Part shown: in pieces, positions 7,437 to 14,620 of the stretch | How the letters are laid out: every line of letters begins with the position of its first letter | Numbering within the stretch: the first letter of the stretch is position 1 | Source: Propionibacteriaceae bacterium UBA6238 | Lineage (GTDB): Bacteria; Actinomycetota; Actinomycetes; Propionibacteriales; Propionibacteriaceae | DNA: 15,874 nt | Reading direction: 5' to 3' | Assembly: GCA_002441465.1 (NCBI GenBank) | Contig: DJWE01000094.1 | Coordinates: 1 to 15,874 of the forward strand | Notes under the pieces: model-generated | Told to the model about the DNA's origin: nothing | The model's input: only the letters and a program-made list of their open reading frames with translations | The model's database searches: none | Translations under genes and position numbers: made by a program

Positions 7437-8452
7437 CAGCCGGCTCCGCGGACCTCGGCTGCGGATGCCCGGCGGGCACCGACCGCGATGGCGGCAATGA
7501 GGACGGCACCGGTCAAGACATACTGCCAGTACGACGCGACGCCCAGCAGGTTGAGTGCGTTCGCCAGCACCGCGAACAGCAGAGCGCCGACCACGGTGCC
7601 AAGCAGCGTGCCACGACCTCCGCGCAAGGCGGTTCCACCTACGACCACGGCCGCGATAACGTCCATCTCGAAGCCCATAGCCATGTTCCCCTCCGCCGAC
7701 GCCAGGCGACCGGCCATGAACGCTCCGGCCAGGGCGAAGGAGATGCCGGCAAAGACGAAGACGAGCACCTTGGCTCGCTTCACGGGCAGCCCCGCGAGTG
7801 AGGCAGCGCGTTCGTTGGAGCCGAAGGCCCGCACGGTGCGACCGAAGTAGGTGCGCCACAGCAATAGATAGGAAAGGACGGCAACGATGACCAGGACCAC
7901 GAACGGTGTTGGCACCCCCAGGATGTCGCCCGTGGTGAGTGCCCGGTAGTTCTTGGAGGAGAGCCCGATGACCTTGCCGCCCGTCCAGATGAAGGCGAGA
8001 CCGAGGAAGAGATAGAGCGTTCCGAGTGTGGCGATGAAGGGTGGAATCCGGACGAACGTGACCAGCAGACCGTTTACCAGCCCAAGTACCGCACCGATGA
8101 GCAATGCGAGCCCGATGGCACTCCCCACGGTCCCGTACGGGAGTGCAGTAGCCACGGCAATGGAGCTGACAGCGATGACACCGCCCACGGAGAGATCCAG
8201 CAGTCCACCCGCGATGAGCAACGTCATCCCACACGCTGCGAGTCCGACGAACGAGGCCTGGAACAGGACGTTGGAGATGTTGCCGGAGCCCCAGAAGACA
8301 GGCTTGGCGGCACCCACCGCGATCGACAGGACGATGAGGATGGCGATCAGGTATTGACGAGAGATGAGCGGCAGGACCTGATCCCTCCAGCGAGACGCAT
8401 TGCCGGGGTCGACATGGGTGCCCTCACGATTCTTGACGTCTTCGGCTTGCAT
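7436..8452 (-). CDS. Sugar ABC transporter permease 2 (RbsC-like)
   Basis: A 338-residue integral membrane protein of the RbsC/XylH/MglC type (BPD_transp_2 family), which forms half of the channel of a monosaccharide importer. After a short polar N-terminus, about eight to ten hydrophobic segments follow. The family blocks are AACGMTLLIAGGLLDLSVGG near the first third, PPFIATLGTLYLFLGLAF, and the cytoplasmic coupling loop with VVVGGTALRGGRGTLLGTVVGA, which contacts the ATPase. The start is the ATG at 8452, fused as TGATG to the stop of permease 1; GAAGGGA lies nine bases upstream. Longer upstream translation is a shadow of permease 1. It is clearly different in sequence from permease 1, so the pair probably forms a heterodimeric channel. 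Confidence 0.93.
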   Translation of the reverse strand: MQAEDVKNREGTHVDPGNASRWRDQVLPLISRQYLIAILIVLSIAVGAAKPVFWGSGNISNVLFQASFVGLAACGMTLLIAGGLLDLSVGGVIAVSSIAVATALPYGTVGSAIGLALLIGAVLGLVNGLLVTFVRIPPFIATLGTLYLFLGLAFIWTGGKVIGLSSKNYRALTTGDILGVPTPFVVLVIVAVLSYLLLWRTYFGRTVRAFGSNERAASLAGLPVKRAKVLVFVFAGISFALAGAFMAGRLASAEGNMAMGFEMDVIAAVVVGGTALRGGRGTLLGTVVGALLFAVLANALNLLGVASYWQYVLTGAVLIAAIAVGARRASAAEVRGAG

Positions 8453-9492
8453 CACTTGGATCCCTTCATCATGCGGGAGACCGCGGCGCGCTGGGCGCCG
8501 TCGACGCTCAGTGCGAAGATCAGCAGGACACCCAGGGCCACGTACTGGTAGAAGGACGGGACGTTGAGCAGGTTGAGTCCCGAGTTGATCATCGACAACA
8601 GCAGCGCGGCCACGAACGTTCCCGCGATGCGCGGCTGGCCGCCCGCCATGCTCGTGCCGCCGAGGACGACGATCGCGATGGCCTGGAGCTCCAGCCCGGC
8701 CGAGATCGAGCCATTGACGACTCCGAGCTGACTGGCGAGTAGCACTCCGGCGGTCCCGGCTGCGGCGCCTGCGATGAGGTACGCCAGCAGCTCGATGCGC
8801 TTGACCTTGATACCGCTGTCGACGGCGGACTCGGGGCTTCCCCCGACGGCGACGACGTGCTTGCCGAAGCGCATGCTGCTCAGCGCGAAGACGGCTGCGG
8901 CGCCGATCACGGCGGCGATCCAGAACGGGACCGGGATCGCGAGGAACTTGGCCGTGGCTGCGGACTTGAAGGCGGTGGAGGCAATCATGATCGGGGCCCC
9001 GCCGGTGAACAGCAGCACGGCTCCCCGGAATACGCTCATGGTGGCCAGGGTCGCGATGAATCCGGGGACCCTCAGCTGAGTCACGACGAGCCCGTTGAAG
9101 AGGCCTAGGAGGGCCCCCACACCGATGCCGGCGACTACGCCCGCTAGTGGGCCCCACGCGTTGACCGTCGCTGCGGCGATGCATGCCGCGAGCGCTTGCG
9201 CGGAGCCGACGGAGAGGTCGATGCCACGCACCGCGATGACGAGGGTCATGCCGTACCCGACGATCGCGAGGATCGCGGCATTGACGAGCATGTTCGCCAC
9301 ATTCGAGGAGGACGCGAAGTTGGGCACGGCCACGAAGCCGGCCACCAGGACGAGCAGGAACGGGATCCCGATACCGGCGTTCTGCAGGATCCGGCGACGG
9401 TTGTCGGCGCGTTGCGCGCGCTCGGCCGAGCGCTGCCGTTCATCGGCGACCAGGTCTTCGACGCCCTGAGGAGCAACGATCGACTCATTCAT
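8452..9492 (-). CDS. Sugar ABC transporter permease 1 (RbsC-like)
   Basis: A 346-residue inner-membrane permease of the same RbsC-like family. About 37 polar, charged N-terminal residues lie in the cytoplasm before the first membrane segment (IGIPFLLVLVAGFVAVP). Family blocks are GYGMTLVIAVRGIDLSVGSAQALA, VPGFIATLATMSVFRGAVLL, and the coupling loop AIVVLGGTSMAGGQPRIAGTFVAA. The ATG at 9492 has an excellent GGAGG seven bases upstream. The gene overlaps the ATPase gene by 8 bp and its stop overlaps the next gene's start. It is likely to pair with permease 2 around the single two-domain ATPase. Confidence 0.93.
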   Translation of the reverse strand: MNESIVAPQGVEDLVADERQRSAERAQRADNRRRILQNAGIGIPFLLVLVAGFVAVPNFASSSNVANMLVNAAILAIVGYGMTLVIAVRGIDLSVGSAQALAACIAAATVNAWGPLAGVVAGIGVGALLGLFNGLVVTQLRVPGFIATLATMSVFRGAVLLFTGGAPIMIASTAFKSAATAKFLAIPVPFWIAAVIGAAAVFALSSMRFGKHVVAVGGSPESAVDSGIKVKRIELLAYLIAGAAAGTAGVLLASQLGVVNGSISAGLELQAIAIVVLGGTSMAGGQPRIAGTFVAALLLSMINSGLNLLNVPSFYQYVALGVLLIFALSVDGAQRAAVSRMMKGSK

Positions 9493-11002
9493 GGTGGTCC
9501 TCCTCTGCGACCTGACCGACGGAGGCGGTCACGATGTTGTCCTCGGTGACGTTGGGGCCATGCAGTTCGGCCACCTGGTCCCCGGCGAAGTAGACGAGGC
9601 AGCGGTCGACTATCGCCGCCAGCTCGGGCGCGTCCGAGCTGGATACGACCACCGCCACGCCTGCGTCGGCCAGCTCGCGGATGAGTTGGTAGATGTCCAC
9701 CTTGGCGCCGACATCGACACCGCGGGTGGGCTCGTTCAGGAGCAGCACGGAGCATCCGGAGAGCAGCGCTCGCCCAAGTAGGACCTTCTGCTGGTTTCCT
9801 CCGGAGAGGTTGCCGATCAACTGGCGACCGTGGGGCACGCGGATGCGCATCTGCTGACGCAGTCGCTCGAAGGCCGCGCCCTCGTCCTTGCGGACGGGGA
9901 CGCTCTTCTGGAGCGTCGGGAGGTGTCCCCGGGCGCGGGAGACCATCGCGTTCTCCGTGACGTCGAGGTGCGGCAGGATGCCCTCGCTCTTGCGGTCTTC
10001 GCTCAGCATGAAGATGCCGCTCCGGATCGCCTCACGGCTGCTGCGCGGACGTACGGCCTTGCCGTCGACGCTCACTTGTCCCGATAGCGCGGGAAGGTCC
10101 CCAAAGAGGGAGCGGGTGATCTCGGTGCGACCGGATCCCACCAGCCCGGCCAGGCCGACGATCTCACCGGCCGCCACACTCAGGTTCACCGGGTTGCGGA
10201 CACCCGGGATTTCCAAATCTCTGACCAGGAGGCGGACCTCGCTGCTCGGTGCCGTTGTCGAGGCGCGTTCGTAGTGCTGGGGCTTGCGGCCGAGCATGTG
10301 TTCCACCAGCTGCGCCTCGTCGAGCGACGCGATGGTCGCTTCGGCGATCAGCTCGCCGTCCCGGAGGACCGCCACGTCGTCGCAGATGTCGAAGATCTCG
10401 TCGAGGTGGTGGGAGACGTAGACGATGGCCTTGCCCTGGGAGGCGAGCCGTTGGACGATCTCGTGCAGCCTGGTGATCTCGGCACCGTTGAGGGCTGCCG
10501 TGGGCTCATCCATGATCAGGACGTCGAAGTCGCGGGAGAGCGCCCGGGCGATCTCCACCATCTGGCGGTCACCCACCGTCAGCGACGAGACAGTGCGACG
10601 CGGGTCCAGGTCCAGTCCGAGCTGGTCAAGGAGGCCCGCCGTCAGCTCGTGCGTGCGGCGCTTGTTGATGACGCCACCCGTACCGAGTTCGTGCCCGAGG
10701 AACACGTTGTCCGCGATGGACAGCTGCGGCACCAGGCGGAACTCCTGGCTCACCACGCTGATGCCCGCTGCCTGGGCATCGCTTGAGTTGCGGAGCACCT
10801 TCCGGTCCTGCCGCACAAACACGTCGCCACGGACCGGCTGCTCAATGCCTCCGAGGATCCTGATCAGCGTGCTCTTTCCGGCACCGTTCTCCCCCACCAA
10901 GCCCTTGACAGTGCCCGGGTGGAACTCCAGCGACACTCCCTTCAGGGCTCGTACGCCCGGATACTCCTGGACGATGTCCCTGACTTCCAGCACTGCGGCC
11001 AT
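9485..11002 (-). CDS. Sugar ABC transporter ATP-binding protein (RbsA-like, two NBDs)
   Basis: The 505-residue product has two fused nucleotide-binding domains, as in RbsA, XylG and MglA, and drives sugar import. NBD1 has Walker A GENGAGKST (37-45), a Q-loop Gln at 86, a degenerate signature LTVGDRQ (141-147), Walker B VLIMDEP (161-167) and the switch His198. NBD2 has a weakened Walker A, GLVGSGRTE (286-294), usual in this family, a canonical signature LSGGNQQ (399-405), and a Walker B whose Asp is replaced by Asn423 (LLLNEPTRGVD). The start is the ATG at 11002 with GAAGGGA upstream. A hairpin separates it from the binding-protein gene, and its 3' end overlaps permease 1 by 8 bp. Confidence 0.95.
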   Translation of the reverse strand: MAAVLEVRDIVQEYPGVRALKGVSLEFHPGTVKGLVGENGAGKSTLIRILGGIEQPVRGDVFVRQDRKVLRNSSDAQAAGISVVSQEFRLVPQLSIADNVFLGHELGTGGVINKRRTHELTAGLLDQLGLDLDPRRTVSSLTVGDRQMVEIARALSRDFDVLIMDEPTAALNGAEITRLHEIVQRLASQGKAIVYVSHHLDEIFDICDDVAVLRDGELIAEATIASLDEAQLVEHMLGRKPQHYERASTTAPSSEVRLLVRDLEIPGVRNPVNLSVAAGEIVGLAGLVGSGRTEITRSLFGDLPALSGQVSVDGKAVRPRSSREAIRSGIFMLSEDRKSEGILPHLDVTENAMVSRARGHLPTLQKSVPVRKDEGAAFERLRQQMRIRVPHGRQLIGNLSGGNQQKVLLGRALLSGCSVLLLNEPTRGVDVGAKVDIYQLIRELADAGVAVVVSSSDAPELAAIVDRCLVYFAGDQVAELHGPNVTEDNIVTASVGQVAEEDHHE

Positions 11003-11027
11003 TGATGACGTCCCTTCGTAGAAAAGC

Positions 11028-11062
11028 CTGGGTGGGGCGTCTCCCCGCGACGCCCCACCCAG
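11028..11062 (-). terminator. Intra-operon hairpin with short T-run, probable attenuator
   Basis: A perfect 13-bp stem (11028-11040 with 11050-11062), very GC-rich, closes a 9-nt loop. Read in the operon direction, the stem is followed closely by GCTTTTC. It sits in the 69-bp gap after the binding-protein stop and before the ATPase start. This is the classic place for partial termination or 3'-end protection of the binding-protein transcript. Confidence 0.75.
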
Positions 11063-11071
11063 AGTGTCAAC

Positions 11072-12127
11072 CTAGTTCTGCTCGGCGCGGGCGGCCCGGA
11101 AGTCCTCCAGGTTCTCCGCAGTGACGATCTCGACGGGGAAGAAGACCGTCTTCGAGTCGGCGTCGTCGTACTCCATGTCACCGTCGAGCAGGTCGAGCAC
11201 GGTCTGGACCGCCTTCATCCCCTGGCCGTAGGGGTCCTGGGCCACGGTCGCACTCATCTTGCCCTGCTTGATGAGGTCGAGGGCACCATCGGAGCCATCG
11301 AAGCCGATGAGGATGAAGCCATCCTCCACCGACTTGCCTGCGGTCTCCATGGCGCGCTGGGCGCCGATGGCCGAATCATCGTTCGCGGCATAGATGACTT
11401 GGAGCTCGGGGTTCGCGGACAGCATGTCCTGCGCTGCGGCGAAGCCGCCGTCAACGGTGTCGTTGCCGTCGAGGCTCGAGACGACCTCGAAGTTCTCGTG
11501 CTCCCCCATCAGCTTGGTGAACTCGGCGACGCGCTCCTCACCGACGACCGAGCCCGCGTGGAGCTCGATGACCCCGACCTGGACCGGGCCCTCGGCATCG
11601 CCGAGCTGTTCGATTACGTACTCCGCGGCCAGGGCACCGCCGTTGGCGTTGTTGGACTGGATGTAGGCGTCGTAGTCGCCCGCAGTGCCGATGTCACCGA
11701 TGACCACGGGGATCTTCGCCTCGTGGGCGGCGTCGATCGTGGCCGGCAGAGCGGACGGCTGGACCGGGGTGATGATGAGGCCCGAGATGCCCTGGTTGAT
11801 GAGGTCGAGGCTGCCGGAGACCTGAGCCTGCTGGTCAGACTTCTGGTCGACGATGGTGATCTCGGCCCCAGCCTCCTCGGCTGCGGCTTCGACGCCTGCG
11901 GCCCAGGACTGCCAGTAGGGGTTCTGCAGGTCGTAGACCGAGTAGCCGAGGCTCAGGGGCTCCTTGAGCTCGAACTGGCTCTCGCCTTCACCTCCGGCGG
12001 CGGTCTCCTCCGCTGTTGCGCCGGTGGACGTTGCAGTGGTGTCCTCGGGTACGTCGGCTCCACTGGCGCATCCTGCGAGCAGGAGGCTGGCAGCTGCGAG
12101 AGCTGCGGCGATTGAACGGGCACGCAT
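11072..12127 (-). CDS. Sugar ABC transporter substrate-binding lipoprotein (RbsB-like)
   Basis: A 351-residue periplasmic-binding-protein-type lipoprotein that would capture a monosaccharide outside the membrane and deliver it to the permeases. The N-terminus is a lipoprotein signal peptide: MRARS, a hydrophobic Ala/Leu core, then the lipobox LLAGC with the lipidated Cys at residue 20. A Thr/Glu/Gly-rich linker follows (about 21-50). The Peripla_BP_4 fold then shows GYSVYDLQNPYWQSW, ITIVDQKSD with the usual xxQxxQ run, ISGLIITPVQPSAL, IPVVIGDIG, VIYAANDDSAIGAQRAM and FILIGFDGSDGALDLIKQG. The Asn/Asp/Trp positions are plausible sugar contacts, but the sugar cannot be read from the sequence. 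ATG 12127 is chosen for the strong AAAGGAGA upstream and the signal peptide; the open frame further upstream is not coding. Confidence 0.95.
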   Translation of the reverse strand: MRARSIAAALAAASLLLAGCASGADVPEDTTATSTGATAEETAAGGEGESQFELKEPLSLGYSVYDLQNPYWQSWAAGVEAAAEEAGAEITIVDQKSDQQAQVSGSLDLINQGISGLIITPVQPSALPATIDAAHEAKIPVVIGDIGTAGDYDAYIQSNNANGGALAAEYVIEQLGDAEGPVQVGVIELHAGSVVGEERVAEFTKLMGEHENFEVVSSLDGNDTVDGGFAAAQDMLSANPELQVIYAANDDSAIGAQRAMETAGKSVEDGFILIGFDGSDGALDLIKQGKMSATVAQDPYGQGMKAVQTVLDLLDGDMEYDDADSKTVFFPVEIVTAENLEDFRAARAEQN

Positions 12128-12165
12128 GGTTGATCTCCTTTGATTCCCTGTTGGTTCTGTTGCGA

Positions 12166-12184
12166 GTGACGTCGGCGACGTCAC
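12166..12184 (-). repeat. Hairpin at the end of the isomerase gene
   Basis: GTGACGTC (12166-12173) and GACGTCAC (12177-12184) form a perfect 8-bp stem with a 3-nt loop, overlapping the isomerase TGA (12183-12181). No T-run follows, so it more likely protects or processes mRNA than stops transcription. It lies 39 bp before the binding-protein start. Confidence 0.5.
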
Positions 12185-12930
12185 CGGATGTTGGTTGCAA
12201 GGCGACCGGTATTGGCAGCCGGGGTGATGAAGTCGTTGTCGTGCAGACCTGTCCACGAAGGGAGCGGGACGCTCTTGTCGTGCGCGTGCTCGGTCGGCTC
12301 ATGGCTGTAGGTGGAAACCTCGCGGATGACCGCCGGGACGGCGGCGTCAGCCGGGCACCGGAAGGCATGCAGGTGCTTGCGATGCATGACGAACTTCGGA
12401 TCGCCGGGGCGCAGACGGCTGTAGCTGGTCAGTTCGCGGTAGGAACCTTCCCGACCCGCCGGAAGCGCGACACCCTCCGGCCAGGCCTCACCCTGCGGCA
12501 TGGGGCTGAACTCCAGCAACTCTTCGTCCTCTGGGTTCACCGGCTTGGGCGAGTAGAAGACCTCCATCTCTCCGAAGACGACCTCGTAGGACTCCGTCTT
12601 GCGCAGGTGGAAGTGCGGGGGGCAGAACTTGCCCGGGTGCACGATCATGAGCTTGTCGCAGAGTCCCCCGTACTCGGCGAAGTCGCCGCCGGCAGACGGC
12701 AGGCCGTCGACTGCCGCTTCATTGAGCGATTCGAAGATGACCATCAACTCGTAGGGCTCCCCGGACCAGAGGCCGTTTTCGAACGCCCGGTACTGGTCTT
12801 CCCCGAAGACGATGCCAGCACTGTCGTTGACCATCTCGGGGGTGATCGGATACCTCAAGGCCCGGCCCAGGGAGGCGGCCTCCATCAGCCACTCCTGGTA
12901 CTCGCGCCTGGTGATGTGATCCCTAGCCAT
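12181..12930 (-). CDS. D-lyxose/D-mannose-type cupin sugar isomerase
   Basis: The 249-residue product matches the cupin-fold D-lyxose isomerase family, metal-dependent enzymes that interconvert D-lyxose with D-xylulose and, more slowly, D-mannose with D-fructose. The metal site is visible: His106 and His108 in PPHFHLRKTE, Glu113 in the same motif, and a fourth His among MHRKHLHAF (186 or 188). The same HxH...E...H order is known for characterised members. KFVMHRKHLHAFRC and the preceding YSRLRPGD are also typical. The length is slightly above the usual 220-230 residues, mainly through the loop at 130-165. The ATG at 12930 has AAGGAGGT seven bases upstream, the best ribosome site in the window. 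It is the first gene after the operator and so presumably the first of the operon. The in vivo sugar could be lyxose, mannose or a relative. Confidence 0.88.
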   Translation of the reverse strand: MARDHITRREYQEWLMEAASLGRALRYPITPEMVNDSAGIVFGEDQYRAFENGLWSGEPYELMVIFESLNEAAVDGLPSAGGDFAEYGGLCDKLMIVHPGKFCPPHFHLRKTESYEVVFGEMEVFYSPKPVNPEDEELLEFSPMPQGEAWPEGVALPAGREGSYRELTSYSRLRPGDPKFVMHRKHLHAFRCPADAAVPAVIREVSTYSHEPTEHAHDKSVPLPSWTGLHDNDFITPAANTGRLATNIR

Positions 12931-13003
12931 GTGACCTCCTTACATGGACTCTGGTGGCTGCCCCGGCCGCTTCGTCGTTGGAGCGCTTCCACCCAGCCCG
13001 GGT

Positions 13004-13033
13004 GGTGAACCGGTTCAGATGAACCGGTTCACC
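13004..13033. promoter_or_regulatory. Tandem LacI-family operator upstream of the isomerase operon
   Basis: Two identical palindromes TGAACCGGTTCA (13006-13017 and 13020-13031) are separated by two bases. With flanking GG and CC they form a 30-bp near-perfect palindrome (only the central GA breaks it). Each has the central CG and mirror form of LacI/GalR-type operators. They lie 74-103 bp upstream of the isomerase start and just after the regulator gene. A TTGACT on the minus strand (13064-13059) could be a -35 box, in which case the operators would sit at or just past the promoter and block it. No convincing -10 was found. Confidence 0.85.
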
Positions 13034-13075
13034 CAGCTTCCCCCAGTTACCATGCGGAAGTCAAGGCCGCTCGGA

Positions 13076-14119
13076 TCACGATTCCATAACGACGCTCGAG
13101 CCGCGCACGACGAGGCGCGGTTCGAAGCTCAGGTGCTCACCGTGACGTTGCTTGGGCTTCTGGATCAGCAGCTTCGCGGCGGCGGTCCCCATCAGGAATG
13201 CTGGCTGGTGAACGGTGGTCAGGGGCGGGTTGAGCGCCGGGGCGAAGTCCGCGTCGTCGTACCCGACGAGTGCCATTTCATCGGGAACCTTGATGTGTCT
13301 TGCCTGAAGCTCCAGCAGGACACCCAGGGCCAGCATGTCGTTGACGCACATCACCGCGGTGACGCGCTCCGTCGCAAATAGCCGCTGCATCGCCTTGGTG
13401 CCCTCGTCGACCGTGAGATCAGGCACCTCGACGTCCACGAGCACCTCCTCGGGGGAGAGCCCATGCTGTCGCACCGCCAGGGCGGCCCCCTCGCGTCGCT
13501 CAGCACACCACGAGACCGAGAGCGAGCCGTTGACGAGCGCGATCCTCTCGTGACCCTGGGCCAGGAGGTGGGCCATCGCGAGCCGTGCACCCTCAACGTT
13601 GTCCAGGCTGACCCAGGCGGACGTGGACACGTTAGTCTCCCGCTCCAGCGTGACGACGCCGAAGCGGCGCTTCTCGAAGGGAGCGAGGTCCCCGTTCGGC
13701 GCGACGATGGGGGCGATGATGAGACCGTCTACGCCCTGGCTGTCCAGGACGTGGAGAAGGTGGCGCTGTCGAGCGTCGTCCTGCCGGGTGGATCCCACCA
13801 CCATTGTCAACTTGGCGGCATCAACAACCGTCTCAACACCCCTGATCACCTTGGCCCAGAATGGGTTGCCGACGTCGGGGACGACAACGCCGATGAGTCC
13901 GGACTTTCGGCTGCGCAGTTGCCCGGCTGCACGGGAGGGCACGAAACCGAGCGTCTGCATCGCGTTCTCGACGCGCTGGCGTATCTCCGGTCCGACGCTG
14001 GCGGAGTTGTTGAGGACATTCGAGACCGTTCCCAGCGAGACTCCCGCCAGCCTGGCGACGTCCCGTACGCCCACCGGCCGGTCAGACCCATCGGTGGGTC
14101 TGGGCTTGGGACTCTTCAC
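13076..14119 (-). CDS. LacI-family transcriptional regulator
   Basis: The 347-residue product is a LacI/GalR-type regulator, most likely a repressor of the sugar operon released by the imported sugar or a derivative. The helix-turn-helix is at about 18-37 (VRDVARLAGVSLGTVSNVLN). The hinge helix follows near 62-71 (SRAAGQLRS), and a Peripla_BP_3-type sensor domain runs from IGVVVPDVGNPFWAKV through GVDGLIIAPI, DNVEGARLAMAHLLAQGHERIALV, VNDMLALGVLLEL and VGYDDADFAPALNPPLTTV. In the recognition helix, the residues equivalent to LacI Tyr17-Gln18 are Leu-Gly, which should set its own operator choice. The start is GTG 14119 with AGAGGA upstream. The gene precedes the operon on the same strand, with the tandem operator between. 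No copy of the operator was seen upstream of its own start, so autoregulation is not evident. Confidence 0.95.
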   Translation of the reverse strand: MKSPKPRPTDGSDRPVGVRDVARLAGVSLGTVSNVLNNSASVGPEIRQRVENAMQTLGFVPSRAAGQLRSRKSGLIGVVVPDVGNPFWAKVIRGVETVVDAAKLTMVVGSTRQDDARQRHLLHVLDSQGVDGLIIAPIVAPNGDLAPFEKRRFGVVTLERETNVSTSAWVSLDNVEGARLAMAHLLAQGHERIALVNGSLSVSWCAERREGAALAVRQHGLSPEEVLVDVEVPDLTVDEGTKAMQRLFATERVTAVMCVNDMLALGVLLELQARHIKVPDEMALVGYDDADFAPALNPPLTTVHQPAFLMGTAAAKLLIQKPKQRHGEHLSFEPRLVVRGSSVVMES

Positions 14120-14620
14120 GGGGATCCTCTGTGGTAGGACGTCGGCTGGCTACATCGCCGGAGACTACCCCCAAAGCCCGGGGACTTTGAAGCTCGTGTC
14201 GTTGGGAGACTCGGCGACGTCGCAGCCCAGGCCCGGGACTACGGGTCCTGGGCCCCGACGCTCACGTGCGAGGATGCACTGGCCATTGCCATCGCCCACT
14301 TGGACCAGCCCTTAGGGGTCGCCTTTGAAGAGATCTTCGGCGGCGCCCCCCACCTGGCGAGCTCAACTCAGAGCTGCGGTTGACCGTTGTGGCCACAGAT
14401 TCGGACTCGAGCCGACGTCCCTCTTCCCACAGATTCAGCGTGACCCTAATCGCTGGCTTCACCGCTCCTACAAGCCAGGGAGCCGGAAGAGGCGCTCCCC
14501 TGTCGCCGTGCGTTGAGCCAACGAAAGGATCCCTGGCGAACTGGAGACGCTCAACGACCTCGTCAGTCTGATTCTACACCGTCGAGGAACCGACAGTACT
14601 CCCCCGATTTGGTCTCGCGG
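14120..14620. other. Non-coding or decayed junction DNA
   Basis: No intact gene is visible in these 501 bases. The segment should hold the promoter of the LacI gene, but no clear -10/-35 pair or operator copy was found. It contains the gene remnant described at 14138-14383 and two copies of CACAGATTC (14394-14402 and 14429-14437). It lies between the sugar cluster and the conjugation-type genes and is a likely boundary of the inserted cargo. Confidence 0.45.
14138..14383 (+). pseudogene. Probable 3' remnant of an unrecognised gene
   Basis: A frame open from 14138 to the TGA at 14381-14383 has no start codon of its own but reads like real protein from about 14180: FEARVVGRLGDVAAQARDYG, SWAPTLT, EDALAIAIAHLDQPLGVAFE, EIFGGAPHL. 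Near 14359 a one-base shift would turn the odd ending into LAELNSELR and a stop, a more natural C-terminus. I therefore suspect the tail of a larger gene whose 5' part was replaced by the sugar cluster. The family is not recognised. It could still be chance coding character in high-GC DNA. Confidence 0.3.

Noticed and set aside
6420..8234. 604-codon minus-strand frame extending the DUF4432 protein
   Set aside because: The extension reads permease 2 out of frame (Arg/His/Gly-rich). The family's natural start is the ATG at 7436.
7436..9184. 582-codon minus-strand frame suggesting a larger permease fusion
   Set aside because: The part upstream of 8452 is the out-of-frame translation of permease 1. 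The true start at 8452 is fixed by the TGATG overlap and Shine-Dalgarno site.
12016..13008. 330-codon plus-strand open frame opposite the isomerase
   Set aside because: The minus strand has a recognised cupin isomerase and a lipoprotein start with strong ribosome sites. The plus frame has no recognisable motif and runs through the operator.
5622..14409. TTCGGACTCG present at 5622-5631 and 14400-14409, considered as direct repeats bounding the sugar cluster
   Set aside because: Ten bases in common between two flanks of several hundred bases can arise by chance in GC-rich DNA. The flanking bases do not match and no integrase is seen.
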